A DNA stretch of 64,000 nucleotides from NCBI GenBank assembly GCA_039801465.1, contig JBDRUT010000009.1, positions 22,696-86,695 of the forward strand, read 5' to 3'. Position numbers and translations under genes: made by a program. The notes under the pieces were generated by a model. The model worked only from the letters and a program-made list of their open reading frames with translations, made no database searches and was not told where the DNA came from. The DNA is from JAOABV01 sp039801465. GTDB lineage: Bacteria; Hydrothermota; Tepidihabitantia; Tepidihabitantales; CAIPLT01. Positions 16,625-24,062 of this stretch are shown piece after piece. Each line of letters opens with the position of its first letter. Position 1 is the first letter of the stretch.

Positions 16625-17956
16625 TTACCTCTTGTCATAAACTTCCTTAAATTTGTTGTTGGACAGAATCTTTACAGAACCAATTGGTGTCCAACCATTT
16701 ATTCTAATAATTTTACAATGATAAATTTTGCCGACTTCTAAAGATTCATTAATTACCACAACCTTATTGGTTTTAGTGCGGGTTTTTGATATTCTGCCCG
16801 TATTCGATTCTACTAAAACTTCAACAACTTTTCCCAATAGTTCATTTGTCTTTTCTTGAGTAATTTTATTCTGTAGTTGTATAAGTTTAGTAAGTCGCTG
16901 TTGAGCAATTTCTTTCTCAACTTTGGGATAGATTTCATTTGCCTTAGTTTGTGGTCGTTCTGAATACTTAAACATATACGCATAATCAAACCTTAATTTT
17001 TGTATTACATCAAGAGTTTCTTGAAAATCTGTTTCAGTTTCAGTGGGAAATCCGACCATCACATCTGTGGTGAAAGATATTTCGGGAATAATCTTACGAC
17101 CAAGAAAAATTTTTTCCATATACTCTTCAATCGTGTACTGACGATTCATCAATTTGAGTATTCGGTTCGAGCCGGACTGCATTGGTAGATGGATATGCGG
17201 ACAAAATTTCTTGAGCGATGCCCATGTCTCAAAATGCTTTGAAGTCAAATCTTTCGGATGAGAAGTGACAAATCGCAACCGGTCATAACCGTCTATGCTA
17301 TCAATAGTTTTTAATAAATCTAAAAAATTCTGCTTGTCATCTTGCCAGGCTAAAACATTTTGACCAACTAATGTTATATCTTTAACACCTTTATTGATTA
17401 GATGATTAACTTCATGGATAATTTGGCCTTTAGATTTTGAGCGTTCGCGACCACGCACATAGGGCACAATACAATATGAACAGAAATTATTGCAGCCACG
17501 CATAATTGAAATAAAACCAGTAACTTTATTTTGAATTGTTGGATAAATACCTTCATAACATTCATTATCCAACTTAACGCAAACTTGAGGCATATGATTA
17601 ATTCTAAGATTTGTAATCAGTTCGGGAAGTCGGCGATACTCATCAGGACCAACAACGATATCTGCATGATATTTCTGAGCAAGAACTTCTTTATAATTTT
17701 GTGCCATACAACCTAAAACCCCAATAATCAAATCAGGATTAGATTTCTTCAAACCTTGCAATTGTAATAATCTACCTAATGCTCGATTTTCCGCATGTTG
17801 TCGAACTGAACATGTAATTAAGTAGATAATGTCCGCTTCATCTTCAGAAAAAACCGGTTCATAGCCTGCAGATTCCATAATTGAACTAACAATGCCTTCT
17901 TCATATAAATTCATCTGACAGCCATAAGTTTTTATGAAGAACTTGTTTTTTATCAT
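16625..17956 (-). CDS. miaB: tRNA-2-methylthio-N6-isopentenyladenosine37 synthase
   Basis: MiaB is a radical SAM methylthiotransferase that adds a methylthio group to i6A37 of tRNAs reading UNN codons. In the 443-residue protein the first Fe-S cluster is bound by Cys13 (KTYGCQMN), Cys49 (ITCSVR) and Cys83 (LGCMAQ). The radical SAM cluster uses Cys155, Cys159 and Cys162 in CNNFCSYC. The C-terminal TRAM domain spans about residues 370-440. The mostly MiaB-like N-terminus and the tRNA-type TRAM favour MiaB over RimO or MtaB. It stands alone on the minus strand between lapA and alr. Confidence 0.94.
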   Translation of the reverse strand: MIKNKFFIKTYGCQMNLYEEGIVSSIMESAGYEPVFSEDEADIIYLITCSVRQHAENRALGRLLQLQGLKKSNPDLIIGVLGCMAQNYKEVLAQKYHADIVVGPDEYRRLPELITNLRINHMPQVCVKLDNECYEGIYPTIQNKVTGFISIMRGCNNFCSYCIVPYVRGRERSKSKGQIIHEVNHLINKGVKDITLVGQNVLAWQDDKQNFLDLLKTIDSIDGYDRLRFVTSHPKDLTSKHFETWASLKKFCPHIHLPMQSGSNRILKLMNRQYTIEEYMEKIFLGRKIIPEISFTTDVMVGFPTETETDFQETLDVIQKLRFDYAYMFKYSERPQTKANEIYPKVEKEIAQQRLTKLIQLQNKITQEKTNELLGKVVEVLVESNTGRISKTRTKTNKVVVINESLEVGKIYHCKIIRINGWTPIGSVKILSNNKFKEVYDKR

Positions 17957-18097
17957 AAGTTAATCTAAGTAAAACAAATCAAGACACCTTTAGATTAAAA
18001 TTCTAATGTGACATTGTAAAACTAATTTCCGAGTGTTCACTCTCCTGATTAGAATCTGAAAAAATATTATTCATATTATAATAGTCTATTGGATTAA

Positions 18098-19297
18098 TCA
18101 CTTTGTCAAGGTTAATCTTTGGTCGCCAACAACTTTAAGCAGATTTCTAATCGAAACAATCTTTTGATTCTTAAAAAACACCCTTGGAACTCGTGGACTT
18201 ATTCTTGATGTGATTTCGTAGGGAATTGTATTTGCCCAACGAGCGAGTTCCCGAACAGAAATGGTTTCATTGCCCAAAGTTCCAAACAAAGCAACTTCAT
18301 CACCAATTCGAACATTGGGAATATCAGTCACATCAATCATAATTAAATCCATACAGATATTTCCGATAATTTTAGCGCGTTTTGCTTTTCCGTCATTGGT
18401 CTGCACAATAACTTCGGCTTTATTATCTAATCCATAAGGATAACCGTCACCATAACCAGCAGTAACAACCGCAATTAATGAGTCCCGAGAAGTAAAATAT
18501 TTTCGGTCATAACTAATACTTCGGCCTGGCGGCACAGAACGCAAATTAACAATTCGACTATATAGACTCATTACTGGTAATAAGTTTAATTCTCGGGACT
18601 TTGGTTTCTGATTATTAGGCTTAACACCATAAACTGCTAAGCCGGGTCTAATCATATCAAAATCAGCACTGGGAAAATTAAGATATCCTGCAGAATTTGA
18701 GGCGTGAAAAAGAATATTAGTTAATCCACAATTTCTTAATTTAGAAATTAAATTTTCAAACTTTTCAATCTGCATCAATGTAAAATCCCAATCCGAATCT
18801 GCTGAAGGAAAATGAGTATAAACTCCATCAATAATCAATGATTTGTAACTGGCAATTACTTGAATATTTTCAAAGGCTGATTCGTAATCTAATCCGGTTC
18901 TGCCCATACCTGTGTCAATTTCAATATGAATATGAATATCAGCACCTTTTATTTTTGTACTTTGCCAAAGTGCTTTAGCAAAACCCATTTCACTAACAGT
19001 TGGGATTAAGTCATATTCCCAGAGCAAATCAATTTCCGAATATGGTATTGGGCTGAGGATTAGAATCGGCGTTTTAACACCGCCATAGCGTAAAGAAATA
19101 CCTTCCTCAACACCTGCGACACCTAACATTGCAACCTCATTTTGCAATTCTAAAGCAATCTCTTTTGCTCCATGACCATAAGCATCAGCCTTAATTGCCA
19201 AAAGAATCTTCTTATTGTTTGTGGAATTTTTTATTTGAGTTAGATTATGTCTTAATGCATCAAAATCTATTTTCGCCCAGATTCTACCAAAATCCAT
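18098..19297 (-). CDS. alr: Alanine racemase
   Basis: Alanine racemase supplies D-alanine for peptidoglycan. The pyridoxal phosphate lysine is Lys36 in LAIKADAYGHGA, and the second catalytic base is the Tyr of RSISYDRKYF near residue 262. TAGYGDGYPYGLD and IIGNICMDLIMIDVTD are typical of the C-terminal beta-domain. At 399 residues it is slightly longer than usual, with a short extra C-terminal extension. The promoter TTGACT-17 bp-TATTAT ends 8 nt before the ATG and no ribosome site is visible, so the transcript should be leaderless or nearly so. Confidence 0.96.
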   Translation of the reverse strand: MDFGRIWAKIDFDALRHNLTQIKNSTNNKKILLAIKADAYGHGAKEIALELQNEVAMLGVAGVEEGISLRYGGVKTPILILSPIPYSEIDLLWEYDLIPTVSEMGFAKALWQSTKIKGADIHIHIEIDTGMGRTGLDYESAFENIQVIASYKSLIIDGVYTHFPSADSDWDFTLMQIEKFENLISKLRNCGLTNILFHASNSAGYLNFPSADFDMIRPGLAVYGVKPNNQKPKSRELNLLPVMSLYSRIVNLRSVPPGRSISYDRKYFTSRDSLIAVVTAGYGDGYPYGLDNKAEVIVQTNDGKAKRAKIIGNICMDLIMIDVTDIPNVRIGDEVALFGTLGNETISVRELARWANTIPYEITSRISPRVPRVFFKNQKIVSIRNLLKVVGDQRLTLTK

Positions 19298-19305
19298 ATA
19301 AAATG

Positions 19306-19334
19306 ATAATAAATTGATTTTAATAAAAAGTCAA
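19306..19334 (-). promoter_or_regulatory. alr promoter, leaderless type
   Basis: On the minus strand, TTGACT (19329-19334) is followed by a 17-bp spacer and TATTAT (19306-19311). Eight nucleotides separate the -10 from the ATG at 19297, so transcription should begin at or one base before the start codon. Confidence 0.7.
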
Positions 19335-19774
19335 TAAAATATTACATGTTGAGCTCTAAAAAAGCACTGGTTAATTAGAAATCTCCGCTTGATTTCCGCT
19401 ACCGGCAATGACTCAATTTATCTTCGTTTCCGCCTTTTGCGGTTCAAAATTGGCGTTAATCTTAGTATTTGACCAAACTAAATATCGCACATATAGAAAG
19501 AATTAAGATACCCTTGTCAAGTTCTGTGTAATCTTCTATGAAAAACAGAAATTGAGCATTGTAATTTGTTTGGAACCCAAAGTAATATAGAACTTAGCCT
19601 TTTATTGATTACACTTGACAGAATTTCTGTTTTATTGAAAAATTATAATGTAAAATGTTTGAATTAATTATTCTCTCTCTCGGATAGGTCTGTCCGATTC
19701 ATTAAGAAAATTTATTTTTGTGCTTTTGTTAAAGCCCTTTTATTTTATAAAATTAGAGAGCCCAGCAAAAGTCA

Positions 19775-19835
19775 ATTTTCGTTACTGAAATCAGTGATTT
19801 TTTCTGTGCCTTCAGTTTTTTTCTGCGACATTGTC
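19775..19835 (-). repeat. Inverted copy of the dispersed intergenic repeat
   Basis: Read on the minus strand, this segment contains AAACTGAAGGCACAGAAAAA, then ATCACTGATTTCAGTAACGA and AAATTGA, matching the repeat at 45301-45375. It lies in the upstream region of the first secreted-protein cassette. The remainder of 19335-19857 is shared in diverged form with 22975-23308. Confidence 0.55.
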
Positions 19836-19857
19836 AGAAGTTTTCAAATTTTCTTCC

Positions 19858-19885
19858 TTGACTCTGGGAAGAAAAATCCTATAAT
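19858..19885 (+). promoter_or_regulatory. Promoter of secreted cassette A
   Basis: TTGACT (19858-19863), a 16-bp spacer and TATAAT (19880-19885) form a near-consensus housekeeping promoter. The expected start falls around 19892, inside the AAAGGAGG ribosome site (19887-19894), so the leader is only about 11 nt. The same arrangement is repeated for cassette B. Confidence 0.8.
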
Positions 19886-19902
19886 GAAAGGAGGTGAGCA
19901 AA

Positions 19903-20535
19903 ATGGTTAGGATTATAAAAAATACTAAATCGTTTCTATCGTGTTTTATTGCCTTATTGTTTTTGACTATACCACCGGTTGCATATTGTGAAATTATCGA
20001 GGGCGAGGTAGTGAAAGACGAAGGTGAAAAAGCTGAAGATGGCCTTAAACCCGATGAAGCGTGGAGAATTGCTGAACCACAAGGTCAAAGAGAGCCAAGC
20101 GAACAAGGTGGATTTGTCGAACTTCAAATAAGTCCTGAACGAATATTGCGTTTCTATACTATTGCCACCCCTGGCATATCAGGCAATTATTATACTATAG
20201 ATTATGCAGCGTGTAGTGAAGCTGTGCAACCCAATGTAATTTATTATCTTGACTTAGTTTCTGCAGGTAGGCATAAACAAAAACTAAAGCTTGGTGACGG
20301 AGCGACACCTGAATTAGCTTCAGGTAGCAGTATATCTCTTAACCATATCTGGAGTAGCACAAGAACATACAGGTCAGATCGTTCTAAATGGAGCGACGTT
20401 TCGTGTAGCCGTGTTCTGCGTATTTCCAGTAGCCATCTTTATCATATAGAGAGACAACCAGGTCCATTAGAGCCTATCATATTTACCCATGCATCGTGCG
20501 TTTATGGAGCCCATGGCAATAATGTCGTAGAATAA
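19903..20535 (+). CDS. Small secreted protein of cassette A, unknown function
   Basis: About 210 residues starting at the ATG at 19903, which has GGAGG 8 nt upstream; the in-frame GTG at 19894 overlaps that site. Residues 9-29 are a signal peptide (LSCFIALLFLTIPPVAYC). The mature protein has an acidic linker, then a KPDEAWRIAE motif, and a C-terminal domain with YYLDLVSAGRHKQKLKLG and a Cys pair near SDVSC and HASC. I do not recognise the family. It is paralogous to the gene at 23354-24004, sharing YxLDL...QKLKLG, SSI...W and the ending HGNNVVE/GNCVRD. It precedes a propeller gene and may be its partner at the cell surface (inference). Confidence 0.8.
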   Translation: MVRIIKNTKSFLSCFIALLFLTIPPVAYCEIIEGEVVKDEGEKAEDGLKPDEAWRIAEPQGQREPSEQGGFVELQISPERILRFYTIATPGISGNYYTIDYAACSEAVQPNVIYYLDLVSAGRHKQKLKLGDGATPELASGSSISLNHIWSSTRTYRSDRSKWSDVSCSRVLRISSSHLYHIERQPGPLEPIIFTHASCVYGAHGNNVVE

Positions 20536-20546
20536 GACCATAAATA

Positions 20547-20576
20547 GGAGCGGTTTGCGAAAATGCGAACCGTTCC
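20547..20576 (+). promoter_or_regulatory. Stem-loop between the two genes of cassette A
   Basis: GGAGCGGTTTGCG (20547-20559) pairs with TGCGAACCGTTCC (20564-20576) through a 4-nt loop, with a few G-U pairs. It stands 11 bp after the first stop codon and 33 bp before the next start. No T-run follows, so attenuation or mRNA stabilisation is more likely than full termination. Confidence 0.6.
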
Positions 20577-20609
20577 TTATAATAAAAATAAATATATAAA
20601 GAAGAAATA

Positions 20610-22850
20610 ATGTTAATATTATCTGTTCTGCTAATATCATTATTAGAACCAATTCAAAGCCCTTGTCACTTATTTAGTGAAAAACCAGAATTAAACAAAA
20701 CTTTTCAGGATTCTCTAAATATGCGTTGTCTTGGGCAATATCCTTTTGCTGAGGGAAGGACAATTGTTAGTGAAGAAAATGCGGTCTATCTCTCATCCGG
20801 TTGTGGAATTAAAATCTTTAGTCGGATAAATCCCCAATCACCGATAGCCAGCATTACCGCACCAAATTCTATTGAAGGTCTTTTTCGACACAATCAATAT
20901 CTCTATTTTCTGTCTCACGAGTGGCCTAGTGGATCTTCATACTACTCAACAGACCTTTATATTTATGATGTATCGCAACCAGCATTACCATCTTTAGTCT
21001 GTATTTATCCTATTGAAGGTTTTTGTCGGGATTTATATGTACAGGGGCAATATGTATATGTCACCTCAATTGCTCTTGGTAACCTTGGTGGATTACGGAT
21101 TCTTAATGTATCAAACCCACAAGCGCCATTTCAAGTGAGTTATTTGCCATTGCCCGCAGCAAGAGCAATTGATATTTCAGGAAATTATGCTTATTTAGCC
21201 CACAGCACTGGTTTTTATGTCATTGATGTATCAAATCCCCAGTCGCCAATTCAGGTCTATCAGTGGACAGTGCCAGCAGATAGTCTTGATATTGATGGTG
21301 ACAGGAACATAAGATGTGTTGGCAATATTCTCTATGTGGGTGGCGGAGTTATCGGTGAAGAAGAAGATAGAGGGCTATTGTTAACTTTTAATGTCTCTAA
21401 TCCATCCAATCCTCAACAAATTGGTTATTTCGAGTTCTGGGGTGTAGCAAGTTGTTGTAATGATATTGAAATAATTGGGAATTTGGCTTATCTTTCTTAT
21501 GGCTCAATTTTATGTGTAAATATCTCAAATCCTATCTCTGTTTTTGAGATTGGACGATACGTCCCTCCCTATCCTGACTGGATTAGACAAATCGCGGTTT
21601 CCAACGACACATTGTATGCTGCTTGTTGTCATTCATTAAAATATGTCAAGTTCTCCAATCCCCAATATCCAATGCCCATCTTTTCTTATTCTTTACCAGG
21701 GTTTATATGGAATGTAGCGGTAAAAGAGAATTATAGTTATCTTTTCACTTCAGATGGAGTGGTAATACTTGACATCTCAAACCCACAGTCGCCTGCTGAG
21801 TGTTTAATCTACCGAGACTCTATTTATACAATGCGTACAATTGCGGGATATATTGTTGACACACTGCTTTATTTAGCGGGTTCAAAGGCTCTTAATATAA
21901 TCAGTATTTCTAACCCAGAAATGCCATCTCTGATTGGAAGATGTATCCTCACCGATATGCACTCGAATGATATTAAAGTGCGTGGAAATTATGCTTATGT
22001 TGCACATGATTGGATGGGGTTTCGCATCTATGATATTTCAAATCCGCAATCACCGTTTCTGGTTGGTCAATTGCCTACACCTGGCCAGTGGTGTTATGGA
22101 ATCGCCCTTGCTGGCAATCGGGCTTATGTTGCGGATGGCGCTTATTTTTTAATCGTAGATATTTCAAATCCACAGGCACCTTATATTATACGAAGTTTGA
22201 ATACAAATAATTATACAGAGAAGGTTTGGGCACGAGGCGATACTGTTTATGTTGTGCTTTACGAAGGTCTTCTAATTCTCAATTGTGCCAACCCCTACTC
22301 GATAAGCACACTTAGTCATTTTTTAATCCCCAACTTTAATGGAAGGAATATTTATCTTGAAGGGGATCGCGCATATCTTGCTGGGGGTAGCAGTAGTAGA
22401 TGTTATATCGTAGATGTTTCCAATCCCTCATCGCCTTCAATTCTTGGATATTATGACACGCCCGGACAAAATACCGGAATATACGTTCATAATGGCTTAA
22501 TTCATACTGCTAATTTTCAAGACGGGTATAATATTTTAGAATATTATGATATATCTGGAGTCGAAGAAAAAAACAACGCAAACACTCAAAAAAAATTAGA
22601 ATTAGAAATTAGCCCAAAACCAACTAAAAATTCTATTCTAATTGAATATAGTGTGTCAAAGCAAAGTATAGTATCATTAGACATTTTAGATACCTTAGGC
22701 AGAATTAAAAAGAACATCAAAAAAGAGCAGATAAAACCCGGCAATTACCAGATGAATATAGATGTTTCCGATTTACCTGCAGGTGTCTATTTTGTGAGAC
22801 TGAAACAAGGAAAAGAACAAGTTATTGAAAGACTTGTAATAGTGAAATAA
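20610..22850 (+). CDS. Secreted LVIVD-repeat beta-propeller protein with T9SS-like sorting tail (cassette A)
   Basis: The 746-residue protein begins with a hydrophobic signal-like segment (MLILSVLLISLLEP). The body is made of about 14 repeats of roughly 45 residues with the pattern V-x-G-x-YAY-x-A ... G-x-x-I-x-DVSNPQSP, the LVIVD type, which should fold as one or two beta-propellers. The last 75 residues form a Por/T9SS-like sorting domain: NSILIEYSVSKQSIVSLDIL, then LGRIKK, then DLPAGVYFVRLKQ and a Lys end. It would be exported and attached to or released from the outer surface. It follows the small secreted gene by 74 bp and probably shares its promoter. The ligand is unknown. Confidence 0.85.
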   Translation: MLILSVLLISLLEPIQSPCHLFSEKPELNKTFQDSLNMRCLGQYPFAEGRTIVSEENAVYLSSGCGIKIFSRINPQSPIASITAPNSIEGLFRHNQYLYFLSHEWPSGSSYYSTDLYIYDVSQPALPSLVCIYPIEGFCRDLYVQGQYVYVTSIALGNLGGLRILNVSNPQAPFQVSYLPLPAARAIDISGNYAYLAHSTGFYVIDVSNPQSPIQVYQWTVPADSLDIDGDRNIRCVGNILYVGGGVIGEEEDRGLLLTFNVSNPSNPQQIGYFEFWGVASCCNDIEIIGNLAYLSYGSILCVNISNPISVFEIGRYVPPYPDWIRQIAVSNDTLYAACCHSLKYVKFSNPQYPMPIFSYSLPGFIWNVAVKENYSYLFTSDGVVILDISNPQSPAECLIYRDSIYTMRTIAGYIVDTLLYLAGSKALNIISISNPEMPSLIGRCILTDMHSNDIKVRGNYAYVAHDWMGFRIYDISNPQSPFLVGQLPTPGQWCYGIALAGNRAYVADGAYFLIVDISNPQAPYIIRSLNTNNYTEKVWARGDTVYVVLYEGLLILNCANPYSISTLSHFLIPNFNGRNIYLEGDRAYLAGGSSSRCYIVDVSNPSSPSILGYYDTPGQNTGIYVHNGLIHTANFQDGYNILEYYDISGVEEKNNANTQKKLELEISPKPTKNSILIEYSVSKQSIVSLDILDTLGRIKKNIKKEQIKPGNYQMNIDVSDLPAGVYFVRLKQGKEQVIERLVIVK

Positions 22851-23192
22851 TCGCAAAATTACGCAAGATTGGGTTTTTAGATGGTTTATGAGAATTAATA
22901 ATCATTTTAATTGCGAATTGCCACAATCAAATTAATATTTTTGTCTATCCTATTAGTTAAATTTTTCTTATTATTACTTTAATATTCATTCAAAGTAACT
23001 CGTTCACATATAAACGAAATAAGATACCCCTAATAATTTTTGAGTGATTTTCTACGAGAAATAGAAATTAAGCATTATAATTGCTTGAAATCCAAAATGA
23101 TATAAAAAATTATCCTTTGCAAATAATCCTTGACAGAAATTCAGTTTTATTGTAATATTATAATATAAATGATTGAGTTAATCATCACGCAT

Positions 23193-23222
23193 ACACACAC
23201 ACACACTCTCTCTCTCTCTCTC
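23193..23222. repeat. Dinucleotide microsatellite upstream of cassette B
   Basis: Seven AC units (23193-23206) run directly into eight TC units (23207-23222). The equivalent place in cassette A (19672-19681) has only about five TC units. In both cases a small inverted repeat, CGGAT...TCCG, follows at once. Confidence 0.85.
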
Positions 23223-23308
23223 GGATAAATTCGTCCGTTGCTTTAAGAAAATTTATTTTTGTTGCTTCTCTTTTGGAAGGAGATTTTTGTTCTATAAAAT
23301 TTTCTTCC

Positions 23309-23336
23309 TTGACGTTGGGAAGAAAAATCTTATAAT
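23309..23336 (+). promoter_or_regulatory. Promoter of secreted cassette B
   Basis: TTGACG (23309-23314), a 16-bp spacer and TATAAT (23331-23336) match the cassette A promoter, including the surrounding GGGAAGAAAAATC. The ribosome site AAAGGAGG begins one base after the -10. The upstream 300 bp is a diverged copy of the region before cassette A. Confidence 0.8.
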
Positions 23337-23353
23337 GAAAGGAGGTGAGCAAA

Positions 23354-24004
23354 ATGGCAAAATGTTTTGCTGTCACACTTATTTTTGTATTGTTTGCCGT
23401 AGTATTTGCACAGGAAATAACAGTTCCGGTTGGTGACCAAGAAGTGAAAATTACTGTGAATGAGCAAGAAATTACAACTGAAGTTAAACCGCAAGATGAA
23501 GATGCTGTTTCTGAAGAAGTTTTTATTAATCCTGATGAGGCAATGGAAATCGCAAGGCAAAACGGACAATTGCAGGAAATAATAGTAAATGCTGGTGGTA
23601 TCCAGAAACCTGTATATATCTATTGTTATGCTATCGGCGGATATAATGGAATTACAGGTAAAGATACAATCGCATATGGTGCCGGCACTCGTGTTACTGG
23701 AAACCAAGCAATCTATTTTCTCGATTTGGATTTTCGCGCACGAAGAAACCAAAAATTAAAACTTGGACAAAATCCAGACGAAGGCTTAGCTCAAGGTTCG
23801 AGCATTGGCGACTATGTATGGAGTGGAACTGCTGTTACTAAATCATATACAACAAAATGGACACGAGAATTTTACAGCAGAGTGGTTCGGGCGATGAGTA
23901 GTCATACTTTTTATATTCCATTTCAATCAGGCTATCCGTTAGAAATCCATTTTAGAAATGCTGCTTGTGCGCAAGGACTGTGGGGAAATTGCGTTAGGGA
24001 TTAA
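23354..24004 (+). CDS. Small secreted protein of cassette B, unknown function
   Basis: About 216 residues from the ATG at 23354. The signal peptide is clear: MAKCFAVTLIFVLFAVVFAQ with cleavage probably after AQ or FA. Then come a Val/Glu-rich beta region, NPDEAMEIARQNGQ and a C-terminal domain with AIYFLDLDFRARRNQKLKLG and two Cys (YCYAIGG and AACAQGLWGNC). It is a paralogue of the 19903 protein with roughly one third identity by eye, so the duplication is old in this part. I do not recognise the family; partnership with the following propeller protein is inferred from the repeated two-gene order. Confidence 0.8.
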   Translation: MAKCFAVTLIFVLFAVVFAQEITVPVGDQEVKITVNEQEITTEVKPQDEDAVSEEVFINPDEAMEIARQNGQLQEIIVNAGGIQKPVYIYCYAIGGYNGITGKDTIAYGAGTRVTGNQAIYFLDLDFRARRNQKLKLGQNPDEGLAQGSSIGDYVWSGTAVTKSYTTKWTREFYSRVVRAMSSHTFYIPFQSGYPLEIHFRNAACAQGLWGNCVRD

Positions 24005-24014
24005 AATAAAAAAT

Positions 24015-24043
24015 GGCCTGCGGCCGTTATTCGGACGCAGGCC
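24015..24043 (+). promoter_or_regulatory. Stem-loop between the two genes of cassette B
   Basis: GGCCTGCG (24015-24022) and CGCAGGCC (24036-24043) form a perfect 8-bp stem around a 13-nt loop, 10 bp after the first stop codon and 19 bp before the next start. It occupies the same place as the hairpin in cassette A but has a different sequence. Confidence 0.65.
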
Positions 24044-24062
24044 TATAAATAAGAGAAACAAT

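Noticed and set aside
23185..23376. Minus-strand frame with a RERERE/CVCV peptide
   Set aside because: Only the translated dinucleotide microsatellite before cassette B.
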